From contig MIAY01000024.1 of the NCBI GenBank assembly GCA_001829315.1, positions 1 to 32,824 on the forward strand: a stretch of DNA of 32,824 nucleotides. Direction: 5' to 3'. Shown here one piece after another: positions 9,503-19,134 of the stretch; the first letter of the stretch is position 1; the number at the start of each line of letters is the position of its first letter. The notes under the pieces are model-generated. The model had not been told where the DNA came from. It searched no databases and saw nothing but the letters and a program-made list of their open reading frames with translations. Source of the stretch: Spirochaetes bacterium GWE1_32_154 (GTDB lineage Bacteria > Spirochaetota > GWE2-31-10). The position numbers and the translations under genes are program-made.

Positions 9503-10936
9503 ATGAATACATTTTTATCTTATAAAGAACTAACTAATTCTATAAAACAAAAAAAAATCTCTTTCAAAGAATACTATGAAACATTACAACAAAAAATCAT
9601 ATCAAATGATAAAGAAATCAACTCATTTATTACAGTCAATGAAAAGGTATTAGATCAGGCATCTGAAGCTGATATTCGAATTGCAAATGGAACAAACAGA
9701 TTACTAGAGGGGATGCCTCTTGCTGTAAAAGACAATATTGCTGTTTATGATATGAAATTAACATGCGGATCAAAAATGCTTGAAAATTTCACTCCACCGT
9801 ATCAGGCGACTGTGATTGACAGATTGCAGAATGCAGGAATAATTTTTACCGGTAAAACAAATATGGATGAATTTGCCATGGGTTCAACTACTGAAACATC
9901 ACACTTCGGCGTTACAAAAAATCCGGTAAATCACAATTTTGTTCCCGGTGGTTCTTCGGGAGGATCGGCGGCAGCTGTTGCAGCAGGTTTTTCACCTGCT
10001 GCATTAGGCAGTGACACAGGCGGGTCTGTAAGACAACCTGCAAGTTTTTGTGGGATTGTCGGTTATAAACCTACATACGGATTACTATCACGATATGGAT
10101 TGACAGCTTTCGGGTCAAGTCTTGATCAAATCGGTACCCTTTCATTAAATTGCGAAGATGCAGCTTTATTAACTGCTTCTATGTTAGGACTTGATAGTAA
10201 AGATTCAACAAGTTCATCAATTGTACCTGAAAATTTTTATAATTTTCAATCCATAACTATTAAAGGTAAAAAATTTGGAATCATTGCAGAAACTATGTCG
10301 GAACACACTGATCCCCAGGTAAAATCTATAATTAATGCTAAAATCAAAGAAATTGAAAAACATGGTGGCATTGCTGAGGTTGTTTCTATCCCCGAATTAG
10401 AGTACGGTGTAAGTATATATTATATTATTGCTCCCGCTGAGGCAAGTTCTAATTTATCAAGATTTGACGGTATACGATATGGCTTACAAAATAATACAGA
10501 CAAAAACATTGATGTTAAAACGCTTGTCACAAAAACAAGAACTGAAGGTTTCGGAAGCGAAGTAAAACGAAGAATAATTACCGGTAACTTTGTATTATCC
10601 TCAGGATATTATGATGCGTATTATAAAAAAGCTCAAAAAGCAAGAATTCTACTTTCTGATAAATTTAAATCTTTATTTAATACATATGATTTTCTAATTA
10701 CGCCAACATCTCCTGTTCTGCCCTTTAAATTAGGTGAAAATATCGATGATCCGCTCAAATTATATACAGCGGATTTATGTACCATCCCTGTTAATCTTTC
10801 CGGTCTTCCTGCAATTAGCATTCCAGCCGGGGTCTCAAAAGAAGGCTTACCTGTTGGTATGCAAATAATTGCACCTTCTTTTAAAGATGGAAAATTACTG
10901 GGAATCGGCGAATATATACTAAGAGAGGTAAAATAA
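9503..10936 (+). CDS. gatA: Asp-tRNA(Asn)/Glu-tRNA(Gln) amidotransferase subunit A
   Basis: GatA releases ammonia from glutamine, which GatB uses to amidate mischarged Glu-tRNA(Gln) or Asp-tRNA(Asn). The 477-residue protein carries the amidase-signature Ser-Ser-Lys triad: K76 (AVKDNIA), S151 in GGSSGGSAAAVAAG and nucleophile S175 in GSDTGGSVRQPAS. The spacing of 75 and 99 residues from the lysine equals that of the characterised S. aureus enzyme. Length is normal. Start ATG follows AAAGGACG. The stop overlaps the gatB ATG by one base (TAATG), so the two subunits are translationally coupled. gatC, usually the first gene of the set, is not in the window. The presence of GatAB implies that the organism lacks at least one of GlnRS and AsnRS. 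Confidence 0.97.
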   Translation: MNTFLSYKELTNSIKQKKISFKEYYETLQQKIISNDKEINSFITVNEKVLDQASEADIRIANGTNRLLEGMPLAVKDNIAVYDMKLTCGSKMLENFTPPYQATVIDRLQNAGIIFTGKTNMDEFAMGSTTETSHFGVTKNPVNHNFVPGGSSGGSAAAVAAGFSPAALGSDTGGSVRQPASFCGIVGYKPTYGLLSRYGLTAFGSSLDQIGTLSLNCEDAALLTASMLGLDSKDSTSSSIVPENFYNFQSITIKGKKFGIIAETMSEHTDPQVKSIINAKIKEIEKHGGIAEVVSIPELEYGVSIYYIIAPAEASSNLSRFDGIRYGLQNNTDKNIDVKTLVTKTRTEGFGSEVKRRIITGNFVLSSGYYDAYYKKAQKARILLSDKFKSLFNTYDFLITPTSPVLPFKLGENIDDPLKLYTADLCTIPVNLSGLPAISIPAGVSKEGLPVGMQIIAPSFKDGKLLGIGEYILREVK

Positions 10937-12393
10937 TGAATAAACCATATCCAATAATTGGTCTTGAAGTTCATGTTCAATTAAAAACTAAAACGAAAGC
11001 ATTTTGTCGCTGTGAAAATAAATATGGTGGCATACCCAATTCAAGGGTATGCCCTGTTTGTATGGGAATGCCTGGTATGTTACCGGTACTTAATGAATCT
11101 GTTCTCAATGATGCGATTGTAGCAGGTTTAGCTTTTGGATCACAAATCGCATCGATTACTAAATTTGATCGTAAAAATTATTCATACCCTGATTTACCAA
11201 AAGGATATCAAATCAGTCAATATGACAAACCAATTTGTTCAGGTGGATTTATAGAAATCGAAGATGATAATGGAACATTGAAACATATAAATATTACAAG
11301 AATACATATAGAAGAAGATGCCGGTAAATTAATTCACCTGGAAGACGGCACAAATAATAGTTATGTTGACTATAATCGTTGTGGAGCACCATTATTAGAA
11401 ACAGTATCTGAACCGGATATAAGATCTTCTGATGAAGCGGTAAAATACTTAAAAAGTTTAAAGGAAATATTCGAATACATCGAAATATCAGACTGTAATA
11501 TGGAAGAAGGTAGTTTACGTTGTGATGCAAATATCAGTATGATGATACCCCTTTCAGATGGAACTGAAATTAACACTCCAATATCTGAAGTAAAAAATAT
11601 TAATTCATTTTCAAATGTAAAAAAAGCTATTGAATATGAAATTATTCGTCAAGTTGAGGAATATCACAAAACGAAAGAAGTTAATAATGGAAAAAATAAA
11701 ATTACCCGGGGATTTGATGATAGTAAAGGTATAACTGTATTCCAGAGATCTAAAGAAGGTGAGTCAGATTACAGATACTTCCCTGAACCAGATTTGCCTC
11801 ATCTGGAAATAACTGAAGAGTTAATTAATAAATCAAAACTAAGACTACCTGAGTTACCTCAAAATAAAAGAAATCGACTTGAAAATCAATATGGTATTAC
11901 CCAATACGATGCAACAACATTATCTGCGGATAAAAAACTATCTGATTACTTTGAAAAATGCTGTAAATACACAACGAATTATAAAAAAGTTGCTAATTTT
12001 ATACTTACCGATATTTGTTCAATTTTAAATACAGAAAACATTTCAATTATCGATTTTTCAGTTTCTGCTGAAGATATTGCACAACTTGTAAATCTTTTAT
12101 CTGATGGTACAATCAGTTCATGGATTGCAAAAAGTGTATTTGAAAAAATGCGTTTAACTAATAAAAATCCTTTAAGTATTGTTGAAGAAGAAAGTCTTTT
12201 ACAATTAAACAATGATGATGAATTAGACACAATAGTTATCAAAGTTTTATCTGAAAATCAAAAATCAGTAGAAGATTATAAAAACGGTAAAGATAACGCT
12301 CTAAAATACCTTATGGGACAAGTTATGAAACAATCAAAAGGAAAAGCAAATCCGGTAAAAACAACTGAAATGCTTATTGAGAGACTAAAATAA
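10936..12393 (+). CDS. gatB: Asp-tRNA(Asn)/Glu-tRNA(Gln) amidotransferase subunit B
   Basis: GatB is the tRNA-binding kinase/transamidase subunit: it phosphorylates the mischarged aminoacyl ester and amidates it with ammonia channelled from GatA. The 485 residues begin with the hallmark IGLEVHVQLKTKTKAFCRC, followed by CPVCMGMPGMLP (zinc-binding cysteines), then NYSYPDLPKGYQISQYD and the DYNRCGAPLLE catalytic-cradle region. The last 150 residues match the helical YqeY-like tail that grips the tRNA. Its ATG overlaps the gatA stop, and its own TAA overlaps the ATG of the next gene, both as TAATG. No defect is seen. Confidence 0.97.
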   Translation: MNKPYPIIGLEVHVQLKTKTKAFCRCENKYGGIPNSRVCPVCMGMPGMLPVLNESVLNDAIVAGLAFGSQIASITKFDRKNYSYPDLPKGYQISQYDKPICSGGFIEIEDDNGTLKHINITRIHIEEDAGKLIHLEDGTNNSYVDYNRCGAPLLETVSEPDIRSSDEAVKYLKSLKEIFEYIEISDCNMEEGSLRCDANISMMIPLSDGTEINTPISEVKNINSFSNVKKAIEYEIIRQVEEYHKTKEVNNGKNKITRGFDDSKGITVFQRSKEGESDYRYFPEPDLPHLEITEELINKSKLRLPELPQNKRNRLENQYGITQYDATTLSADKKLSDYFEKCCKYTTNYKKVANFILTDICSILNTENISIIDFSVSAEDIAQLVNLLSDGTISSWIAKSVFEKMRLTNKNPLSIVEEESLLQLNNDDELDTIVIKVLSENQKSVEDYKNGKDNALKYLMGQVMKQSKGKANPVKTTEMLIERLK

Positions 12394-13277
12394 TGCCTGA
12401 TAATTGTGATACTACTATTTTCAAAAAAACTAATGGCCCTTATATCAGATCAATGAAAGGCGAGCGATTTTTTGATTTTTCAAGTTCAAAAAATATTATT
12501 GGTTTTACCGATAAAATAGTAACAAGATCTTTAAAAAACAACACGACTTCACTTCTTAATTTAAATCAAAAAACAATTTATCATAATAGATTTTTAAAAA
12601 TTTTTAATCCGAAAATGCTGAGTAATCATTCTATTTGTTTATTCAGCTCACTAAAAGAATTAATATATTATTTTTCTTACTATTACAACGGAATGGACAC
12701 TAAGGGGCAAAGAGATTCTATTCTATTAGATTCTCTTGGTATAAAAAGATCAGATTCAATTCAATTGCATGATATGGCTGAATTATTTTTAAATGATTCA
12801 GTTCAAAACATTAGCCCAAATGTAATTAATATTTCAAATAACTATTTTCTACCATTCATTGATTTAAATTCAATAAATACAAAAAATGAAATAATAATAC
12901 TGCCTTCGCTAATGAGTGGTTACATAGACAACGTATATGTTCTTATTTCAAATGAATTATTAAAAAAATGCAAGGGTATACGATTATTTAATCAGATTCC
13001 TGGATATTTAATTGCCCATTCACTTGATTTTTATCATAGAATTAAAGGTTTTTCTGATATTTCCTACCCTGAAATTTCAAATGATAAACTATTACAAAAA
13101 TCAAGACTTATTTCTTTTTCGAATTTAGATAATAAAAATATTGAAAAAATATATAAAACATTATTCGATCATACAATAATAATTAATAAATCACCGCCAT
13201 ACTACTCATACTTACCCGGAATATTAGATGAGAATCAGAAAAAGAAGTTATTGGAGCAAATAAATGATTTATTTTGA
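12393..13277 (+). CDS. Degenerate class III aminotransferase-like protein
   Basis: I read this 294-residue protein as a shortened relative of class III PLP aminotransferases (glutamate-1-semialdehyde or acetylornithine type). KTNGPYIRSMKGERFFDFSS (residues 12-31) matches their N-terminal pattern GxYLxDxDGxxYLDF, the stretch near 82-98 (SICLFSSLKELIYYFSYYY) matches their small-molecule phosphate-side helix region, and the C-terminal end is also similar. It lacks the DEVQxGxGR stretch and any clear PLP lysine motif, and is about 130 residues shorter than active enzymes. It is therefore probably not an aminotransferase. Yet it is an intact frame, coupled by TAATG to gatB and overlapping the next gene by 14 bases, which suggests a retained role. 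That role is unknown. Confidence 0.5.
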   Translation: MPDNCDTTIFKKTNGPYIRSMKGERFFDFSSSKNIIGFTDKIVTRSLKNNTTSLLNLNQKTIYHNRFLKIFNPKMLSNHSICLFSSLKELIYYFSYYYNGMDTKGQRDSILLDSLGIKRSDSIQLHDMAELFLNDSVQNISPNVINISNNYFLPFIDLNSINTKNEIIILPSLMSGYIDNVYVLISNELLKKCKGIRLFNQIPGYLIAHSLDFYHRIKGFSDISYPEISNDKLLQKSRLISFSNLDNKNIEKIYKTLFDHTIIINKSPPYYSYLPGILDENQKKKLLEQINDLF

Positions 13278-13593
13278 TACGATTAAAGATTTTGCACTCA
13301 AAGATATCAATTTTTTTTTTATAATAATTGAAATATTTACCGCAAGTATCATGTCTTTTGTTGCGGTATTATCTTTCTCAAGATCAAAAAGTATATCATC
13401 ATTTTTTTTAATTCTCACAAGTTTCTTTCTTTTCTTTAGAATGACAGCCCGGATACTTACACTTTTACATATACTATATATCGATCAAATAAAGATTTCG
13501 GGAGTTAGTATCTACTCGCACATTTTAGAAGTACTTCCCTATGTAACTCTCACAATAGCTTTAATAGCTATTTCACTTAAAAAGAATCAATAA
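13264..13593 (+). CDS. Small membrane protein, three helices
   Basis: Family not recognised. The 109-residue product has three hydrophobic spans: about residues 17-39 (FFFIIIEIFTASIMSFVAVL), 46-70 (FFLILTSFFLFFRM onward), and 84-104 (HILEVLPYVTLTIALIAI). The short hydrophilic ends are basic. The start ATG lies inside the end of the aminotransferase-like gene and follows GGAG, so it is probably translated from the same gatAB message. The operon ends after it at a strong hairpin. It may work with the aminotransferase-like protein, but only proximity suggests that. Confidence 0.7.
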   Translation: MIYFDTIKDFALKDINFFFIIIEIFTASIMSFVAVLSFSRSKSISSFFLILTSFFLFFRMTARILTLLHILYIDQIKISGVSIYSHILEVLPYVTLTIALIAISLKKNQ

Positions 13594-13636
13594 TTAAAAA
13601 AAGTATCTATATACAAAATAGATACTTTTTTTAATT
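13592..13636. terminator. Strong bidirectional intrinsic terminator
   Basis: A perfect 19-bp inverted repeat (13592-13610 with 13618-13636, seven-base loop) has the core AGTATCTAT/ATAGATACT flanked by A7 and T7 runs, so each strand gives a stem ending in a U tract. It closes the rightward gatAB operon and the leftward rnpB transcript. Confidence 0.9.
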
Positions 13637-13643
13637 ATTGAAA

Positions 13644-13983
13644 GAAAAACAGAGCATATAAGCCGGGTTCTGTTTAAAACAGTCATCTATCTGTACATTA
13701 CATTACTGTATGTATCAAGCTGCCTACCCGAAGGCTTAATAACGGGTCGTTAACCTTCTGCTTGGCATTGCTCCTGATGGGGTTTACACTGCCATACAAT
13801 GTTACCATCGTATGCGGTAGGCTCTTACCCTGCCTTTTCACCCTTACCATAAAATGGCGGTATATTTTCTGTTGCACTATCCATCTGTATAAAAACACAG
13901 CCCGGCTGTTAGCCGGCATCATACCCTATGGAGCCCGGACTTTCCTCTTTATTTACATAAAGCGACTGTAAGCTCTGTTTTTC
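13644..13983 (-). ncRNA. rnpB: RNase P RNA, bacterial type A-like
   Basis: Catalytic RNA of RNase P, which makes the 5' ends of tRNAs. Read leftward, the 5' region has GAGGAAAGTCCGGGCTCC (about 13930-13947) and the 3' end has ACAGAACCCGGCTTAT (about 13659-13674), the two most conserved rnpB landmarks. The P1 stem is formed by GAAAAACAGAGC (13983-13972) and GCTCTGTTTTTC (13655-13644), 12 bp, which sets the ends. The total of about 340 bases fits the family. The 5' end overlaps the last 11 or so codons and the stop of the RNase H gene on the same strand, so the RNA may be processed from an operon transcript or started inside that gene. The terminator at 13592-13636 follows. Confidence 0.95.
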
Positions 13984-14500
13984 CATTTTTCTTTAAATCC
14001 ATAGCAGTATTGGCTAATTTATCAGCATCTTTATTTTGTTCTCTTCGAATATGTTTAATTGAAAAAGAATTTAATTGAGAAGCTAAACCAATAATTCTAT
14101 TATATATTTCTTTCAAATTATCATTTTTTACTTTATATAAACCGTTTATCTGCTTAGTTACCAATTCAGAATCTGAATAAACTATTATTGAATTATGGTT
14201 ATTTTGAATTGCTATCTTTATTGCATTTTCTAAAGCAGTATATTCGGCTACATTATTTGTTGTTTCACCTAAATAATAATAATATCCGGTTTTACAACCG
14301 GATACATATTCAACAACCCCACAACCGGCGTTACCGGGATTACCCCTGGCCCCGCCATCAATATAATAAGCAATAGTCGTATTTTCACCGGATAAAAACT
14401 TTTGCAACTCAGCAAAAGTAGTATTTAAATCCTCTGCTAAACTTTTTAAAAGTATTTCATTTTTTAAAAGAGCTTTAATTACATTTTGATGTGTTAACAT
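13949..14500 (-). CDS. rnhA: Ribonuclease HI
   Basis: RNase HI cleaves the RNA strand of RNA-DNA hybrids (R-loops, primers). The 183-residue protein has an N-terminal helical extension of about 42 residues followed by the RNase H fold. The four acidic catalytic positions are D48 (YYIDGGARGNPG), E86 (NNVAEYTALENAI), D110 (VYSDSELV) and D160 (REQNKDADKLAN). The extension lacks the aromatic pattern of a hybrid-binding domain. Its start lies two bases after the stop of the zinc-ribbon gene, so it is a later gene of the dnaG operon. The 3' end runs 35 bases into the RNase P RNA gene, which constrains the last residues. Confidence 0.93.
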   Translation of the reverse strand: MLTHQNVIKALLKNEILLKSLAEDLNTTFAELQKFLSGENTTIAYYIDGGARGNPGNAGCGVVEYVSGCKTGYYYYLGETTNNVAEYTALENAIKIAIQNNHNSIIVYSDSELVTKQINGLYKVKNDNLKEIYNRIIGLASQLNSFSIKHIRREQNKDADKLANTAMDLKKNGKTELTVALCK

Positions 14501-14502
14501 GT

Positions 14503-15282
14503 TTACTCATCAAAAGAAAAGAAATCACTATCATCCATTTCTTCATCATTGATTGTAAAAATATTATCAGGTGATTCATCAAAATATAGTGTCCTCGAAC
14601 AATTTGGACAAAAATAAATTTTATCATTACTTCTAACTTTATTTATATATTCCGGAGGAAGAACCAAAAAACATCCCGTACAATATCCGCCTGTAATAGC
14701 GACAATTCCTTTTCCCTCTTTATTTTTAACAATTTTTTCAAATTTATATCTGAAATCATCACCAATTTCAGGCACAATCTCGGCTTCTTTCTTTTTAATA
14801 ACATCAAGTTCTTTTTTGATCTTATCTAGCTCGATATTGATTCTATCCTGTTCTTTTGAAATTTCTTCTTCTTGTTGTTTTAAATTTAATTCATAATCTT
14901 CTATATCAGATCTTAAATCATCAGTCATTCGTCTGTCTTGCATTATTTGAATAGAGATTTCATCTTCCCTTTCTTTATTCGTTTTGAGAGTCCTGTCAAT
15001 TGCCTCATATTCTTTCTGAGTTTTAACAAGATTAATTTTTTCTTCATACTCGGATTTTTCAAGACGAAGTTCATTTATCTTTTTTTCCAAGCTATGAACA
15101 TTTTCTTCAAGTTGTTTAAATCTTTTATGTTTTGTTAAATAAGATTTTTTAGCTCTTAATAAAACCTCATTCTTTGAAGCAATAATTTTTGGAAGATCGT
15201 CCATTTGCTCTTCCAATCTAAACTTATCAGTTAAAATATCCTGATATGTTATCAATTTGTCATATACTGATTTATCAATCAT
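14503..15282 (-). CDS. Coiled-coil zinc-ribbon protein (former DUF164)
   Basis: The 259-residue protein consists of a long antiparallel coiled coil (about residues 15-170, rich in E/K/L heptads) and a C-terminal zinc ribbon with C201-x2-C204 (GYCTGC) and C225-x2-C228 (FCPNCSR) followed by TLYF. This is the C4-type zinc-ribbon family once called DUF164 (PF02591), whose members are proposed nucleic-acid-binding or adaptor proteins of unclear function. An acidic tail (EEMDDSDFFSFDE) follows the ribbon. It sits nine bases after rpoD and two bases before rnhA on the same strand. From memory it is also near these genes in other spirochaetes, which hints at a role in RNA or replication metabolism. 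Confidence 0.9.
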   Translation of the reverse strand: MIDKSVYDKLITYQDILTDKFRLEEQMDDLPKIIASKNEVLLRAKKSYLTKHKRFKQLEENVHSLEKKINELRLEKSEYEEKINLVKTQKEYEAIDRTLKTNKEREDEISIQIMQDRRMTDDLRSDIEDYELNLKQQEEEISKEQDRINIELDKIKKELDVIKKKEAEIVPEIGDDFRYKFEKIVKNKEGKGIVAITGGYCTGCFLVLPPEYINKVRSNDKIYFCPNCSRTLYFDESPDNIFTINDEEMDDSDFFSFDE

Positions 15283-15291
15283 TTTTTTCTC

Positions 15292-17046
15292 CTACATATT
15301 ATCTAAAAAATCTTCCAATATCTTTTTATTTTTTGAATTCCTTAATTTACTTTTAGCTTTTGACTCAATCTGTCTAATTCGTTCTCTTGTTACATTAAAT
15401 GAATTCCCAACTTGCTCAAGCGTAGAAGCACAACCATCTTCAAAACCAAATCTCATCTGAAGAACATTTTGTTCTTTAAGAGGTAGATTTTTTATAAGCT
15501 TTCTAAATATATCTTTAAAATCTTTATTAATAACATAATCTTGAGGATTTTCAAACCATTTATCTTCAATAAATTCACCTAATGAACTATCATCCTCTTC
15601 TCCAATTGGAGTTTCTAAACTTACCGGTTCTCTGGCAACACTTCGAACCGATTTAACCCTGCTTGCCGGCCAATTTAGTGCCTGTGCAATCTCTTCAGTA
15701 TTCGGTTCCCGTCCATAAATTTGCATAAGTCTTCTTGTTTCTCTATGAACTTTATTTATCTGTTCAATCATATGAACCGGAACTCTGATTGTTCTAGCTT
15801 GATCACTAATTGATCTGGTTATTGCCTGTCTAATCCACCAGGTAGCATAGGTTGAAAATTTATATCCTTTCTTATATTCAAATTTATCAACTGCTTTTAT
15901 CAAGCCTATATTACCTTCCTGAATTAAATCAAAAAACAATAAACCACGATTTGTATATTTTTTTGCAATAGAAACAACTAATCTTAAATTTGCTTTAACT
16001 AATTTATCTTTTGCATTCTTCACAAGAAAAACACCCTTAGCTATTTCATTACCGTATTGTCTGATTTCTTCAATTGAATTATAATACTTTTGCTCATAAG
16101 CCTTTAAAGTCGAATCATTTCGACCAACTTTCTTATATAAATCTTTTATTTTTTCAACCGGCATTCCAAAATCTTCTTCTGCAGCACGCCTGAATGTATT
16201 ATCATCTAAATCTTTAACAAAACTTTTTAATTGTTTTAAATTTGCTAATTTAAATTTTTTTAAAATTCGCTTATTAGCAGTTTCTAATTCATCAATTTTC
16301 TTAACAATTTTTACAATTTCATCAGCTATTTTTAAAATATCCTGATTATCCAGTTCATGTGCAAACATAATATCAAAAGCCTCTTCTCTATATTTTAATA
16401 TATCTTCGTGTATTTGCTCTTTTTCTTCCGGATTTCTCACAACTTTTAACTTTTCAATTAAAGATTTAAAAGTCAAAACCTTTTTCATAAATGAATCAAG
16501 AATATCTTTATACTTACTCTTCAATCTCTTTTTTTCAGATGAATAATCTTTACTATCTGATCTAATTGTAACAATCGGTCTATTTGGATCTATTGGATCT
16601 GCACTTATTTTTTCAAGAAGATTTGAAAATTCAATTAATGTAATACCAATTTTTCTGATTGATGAAAAGACTAATTTCTCACCTTTTTCTATTTTTTGAG
16701 CTAAATCTACTTCTTCTTCTGCTCCTAATAAATCAACTTTCCCGATTTCCTTTAAATAAATTCGTATCGGATCATCGGATAACGAAGCCGTACCGCCCGT
16801 AATTACTTTCTTTTTTAATTCTTTTTTACCATCTTCAAGAATGTCTTCTAAATTTATATTTTCATCAACTTCATCGTTAACAGTAATATTTGATTCCTTC
16901 AAAAGGATCAAAACATCATCAATTCTTTCATCTTCAAGAACCTCTTGCGGAAGATTTTTATTAATTTCCTCATATGTTATTATTGATTTCTGTTTCCCAA
17001 TTTCCAAAAGCTTTCTGATCTCAGGATATTCCAGTAAATTTTTCAT
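15292..17046 (-). CDS. rpoD: Primary RNA polymerase sigma factor RpoD
   Basis: Housekeeping sigma-70 that directs RNA polymerase to -10/-35 promoters. The 584-residue protein has region 1.1 at the N-terminus, region 1.2 ([11 protein letters not shown] at 92-102), a non-conserved acidic/basic insert (about 130-340), region 2 ([20 protein letters not shown], then [19 protein letters not shown]), region 3 and region 4 with the helix-turn-helix [18 protein letters not shown]. The intact -10 and -35 reading residues match the consensus-like promoters found elsewhere in the window. Its ATG overlaps the dnaG stop by one base (TAATG). dnaG-rpoD is the classical macromolecular-synthesis pair. Confidence 0.98.
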   Translation of the reverse strand: MKNLLEYPEIRKLLEIGKQKSIITYEEINKNLPQEVLEDERIDDVLILLKESNITVNDEVDENINLEDILEDGKKELKKKVITGGTASLSDDPIRIYLKEIGKVDLLGAEEEVDLAQKIEKGEKLVFSSIRKIGITLIEFSNLLEKISADPIDPNRPIVTIRSDSKDYSSEKKRLKSKYKDILDSFMKKVLTFKSLIEKLKVVRNPEEKEQIHEDILKYREEAFDIMFAHELDNQDILKIADEIVKIVKKIDELETANKRILKKFKLANLKQLKSFVKDLDDNTFRRAAEEDFGMPVEKIKDLYKKVGRNDSTLKAYEQKYYNSIEEIRQYGNEIAKGVFLVKNAKDKLVKANLRLVVSIAKKYTNRGLLFFDLIQEGNIGLIKAVDKFEYKKGYKFSTYATWWIRQAITRSISDQARTIRVPVHMIEQINKVHRETRRLMQIYGREPNTEEIAQALNWPASRVKSVRSVAREPVSLETPIGEEDDSSLGEFIEDKWFENPQDYVINKDFKDIFRKLIKNLPLKEQNVLQMRFGFEDGCASTLEQVGNSFNVTRERIRQIESKAKSKLRNSKNKKILEDFLDNM

Positions 17047-18854
17047 TATTTTTTTAACTCCTGCAAACCAATTATTTTAATCATGTTTCCGGTTACCAAC
17101 TCTTTTTCCAGCTGTAAATCAGCAATCAGTTCATAATCCTTATACATCTCGCTAAGTTTAATCTTTTCTGTAATTTGATCACTTTTTCTTTTCCAAAATT
17201 GTTTCATAATATCACTCATTAAATCAATTATACATTCCTTTAATAATTTTTCATCTTCACTAAACCTTTCAGACATTAAACAGCCGGTTATATAATCTAA
17301 AACAGTGCCATTATCAATTCCTTCAATAAAATTTTCTTTTGAAAAATTATTATTTAGAGCTTTATCGTATAACTGAGCAGTATAATCACAATAAAAAAAA
17401 CTTCTATCAAAACCTGATAAATCAATTATCTTTAAACTATCGGTATAAGAATGAAGATAAATTAATAAATCCAACTCTAATTTCATTTTATCATCTAATA
17501 CAGTATTAGGTTTAATTATAAAGTTATTTATTTTCTCTTCAACTTTATCATTTTTATTATGAAAACCTTTATATTTATTGAATTCTGACAGTAAACTCTC
17601 TTTATTAATTCCTAATAAAGCACTCATTTTTTCAATTAAAAGATCTCTTACAATTATGTTTTCCCATAAATAAATATAATCAAATAAATACTTCAAAACT
17701 TCTACTAATTTATTATAATCTTTTAAATTTACACCCTTAGTAACATAATTAACGCAAAAATCAAAGGCATCAATCCGATTATTTACAATATTCTTAAATT
17801 CATCAACACCATATTTATTAAAATAATCATCAGGATCCATTTCATCGGGCAATAGTATTACTGAAAACTTCACAGAATCAAGATTTGCCCCTTCCTTTAA
17901 TGCTCTAAAAGCACCTTTAAGACCGGCACTATCTCCATCAAGCAAAAGAATAATCTCACTTGAAAACCTTGATAACAATTTAACCTGTTCAGTAGTTACT
18001 GCAGTTCCACATGGAGCAACAACATTCTTAATTCCATTCTTATAACATGCAATAACATCTACATACCCTTCAACCAAATATGAAATACCGGTCTTTCGCA
18101 TCTCATCCTTGGCTACATTTATACCATATAATAATTGGCTTTTTTTATAAACAACCGTCTCAGATGTATTTAAATATTTTGGCTTTACATCATTATTTAA
18201 CACCCTTCCGCCAAAACCAACACATTCATTCATATAATTATAAATCGGGAAAACAACTCTATCAAACAATAAGGTTTTCAAACCTCGTTCACCAACACTA
18301 AACAAACCTGAATCAATTAAAATTTCTTTATTAAGTCCCCTTGATAATAAAATATTTTCCAGCCTGCCATACTCTTTTGGAGCATATCCTAAATTGAATA
18401 TCTGTATAATATCGTTATCAATACCCCTTGAAGTTAAATAATCTAAAGCAACCTTCCCTTCATTTTTTTCTAAAAGAAAATGATTAAATAATTTTGCAGT
18501 TCTTGTATTAAATAATATAATATCATTTCGCTTCCCGGTATACTCATCACCTTCACCGGACACATCAATTACTATTCCTGCCCGTTTTGCGAGTAGTACC
18601 ACAGAGTCAACAAAAGTTATTCCTTCTATTTTTTCAACAAATTTTAAAACATCACCTGTTTCACCACATGAAAAACATTTATATATTTTATAATCTTCAG
18701 AAACACTAAATGAAGGTTTTTTATCATTATGAAAAGGACATAAACCAACCCAATTTTTACCTGATTTCTTTAATGTTTTTACATAATCAGAAACCACGCC
18801 AACTATATCAACCGAATCTTTAACAAGCTTAATCGTTTCCCTGGAAATCTTCAA
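17046..18854 (-). CDS. dnaG: DNA primase DnaG
   Basis: DnaG makes the RNA primers for DNA replication. The 602-residue protein has the CHC2 zinc finger (C39, H42, C60, C63; [12 protein letters not shown] and [11 protein letters not shown]), the RNAP-like core, a TOPRIM domain ([14 protein letters not shown], then [13 protein letters not shown]) and a C-terminal helicase-binding region. I use the TTG start at 18854: AAAGGTG lies seven bases upstream, and the N-terminus ([22 protein letters not shown]) then matches other primases with no missing residues. It is first in a leftward operon with rpoD, the zinc-ribbon gene and rnhA, expressed from a TATAAT promoter. Confidence 0.97.
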   Translation of the reverse strand: MKISRETIKLVKDSVDIVGVVSDYVKTLKKSGKNWVGLCPFHNDKKPSFSVSEDYKIYKCFSCGETGDVLKFVEKIEGITFVDSVVLLAKRAGIVIDVSGEGDEYTGKRNDIILFNTRTAKLFNHFLLEKNEGKVALDYLTSRGIDNDIIQIFNLGYAPKEYGRLENILLSRGLNKEILIDSGLFSVGERGLKTLLFDRVVFPIYNYMNECVGFGGRVLNNDVKPKYLNTSETVVYKKSQLLYGINVAKDEMRKTGISYLVEGYVDVIACYKNGIKNVVAPCGTAVTTEQVKLLSRFSSEIILLLDGDSAGLKGAFRALKEGANLDSVKFSVILLPDEMDPDDYFNKYGVDEFKNIVNNRIDAFDFCVNYVTKGVNLKDYNKLVEVLKYLFDYIYLWENIIVRDLLIEKMSALLGINKESLLSEFNKYKGFHNKNDKVEEKINNFIIKPNTVLDDKMKLELDLLIYLHSYTDSLKIIDLSGFDRSFFYCDYTAQLYDKALNNNFSKENFIEGIDNGTVLDYITGCLMSERFSEDEKLLKECIIDLMSDIMKQFWKRKSDQITEKIKLSEMYKDYELIADLQLEKELVTGNMIKIIGLQELKK

Positions 18855-18891
18855 AAAGCAACACCTTTAAGTCAATAAAATTGTGTTGTAT

Positions 18892-18920
18892 ATTATAATA
18901 CTAAAACAATGAAAAAGCAA
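18892..18920 (-). promoter_or_regulatory. Promoter of the dnaG-rpoD operon
   Basis: Read leftward: -35 TTGCTT (18920-18915), 17-base spacer, perfect -10 TATAAT (18897-18892). Start near 18885 leaves a leader of about 30 bases with ribosome-binding site AAAGGTG before the TTG start of dnaG. Confidence 0.7.
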
Positions 18921-18988
18921 GAAATTATTAGAAAAATCATTTTAAGCGAATTATATAAAATAAATAAAAAAAATATACACTCACAATA

Positions 18989-19126
18989 GAAGCTGGTGCA
19001 AAAATCAAAAATACTCGATAAAAAAAAGGATACTTTACTAAAACTACTTCCAATGCGATAAAATCGCAGCAGAAGCAGCTTCTTGCAGAAATTCAAAATA
19101 AGAATAGTATTTTTACAAAAACCTCT
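18989..19126 (+). repeat. Dispersed intergenic repeat, copy 1
   Basis: About 138 bases aligned with copy 2 in the same window orientation. Shared blocks in order: GAAGCT..TGCAAAAATCAA (18989 on), a TACT..GATAA..AAAAGG(A)TACTTT block, ACTTCC, a TGCGAT-AAA-ATCGCA hairpin (19054-19068), and AGCTTCTTGCAGAAATTC (from 19077) pairing imperfectly with ATTTTTACAAAAACCT (to 19124). It lies between kamA and dnaG, both leftward. It holds no open frame with coding character. The type (MITE-like, REP-like or regulatory RNA) is not known. Confidence 0.7.
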
Positions 19127-19134
19127 ACAAATAA

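Noticed and set aside
18893-19096. 67-aa minus-strand reading frame in the kamA-dnaG spacer
   Set aside because: It lies across the dnaG promoter and repeat copy 1, has no ribosome-binding site, and its composition is that of random AT-rich sequence.
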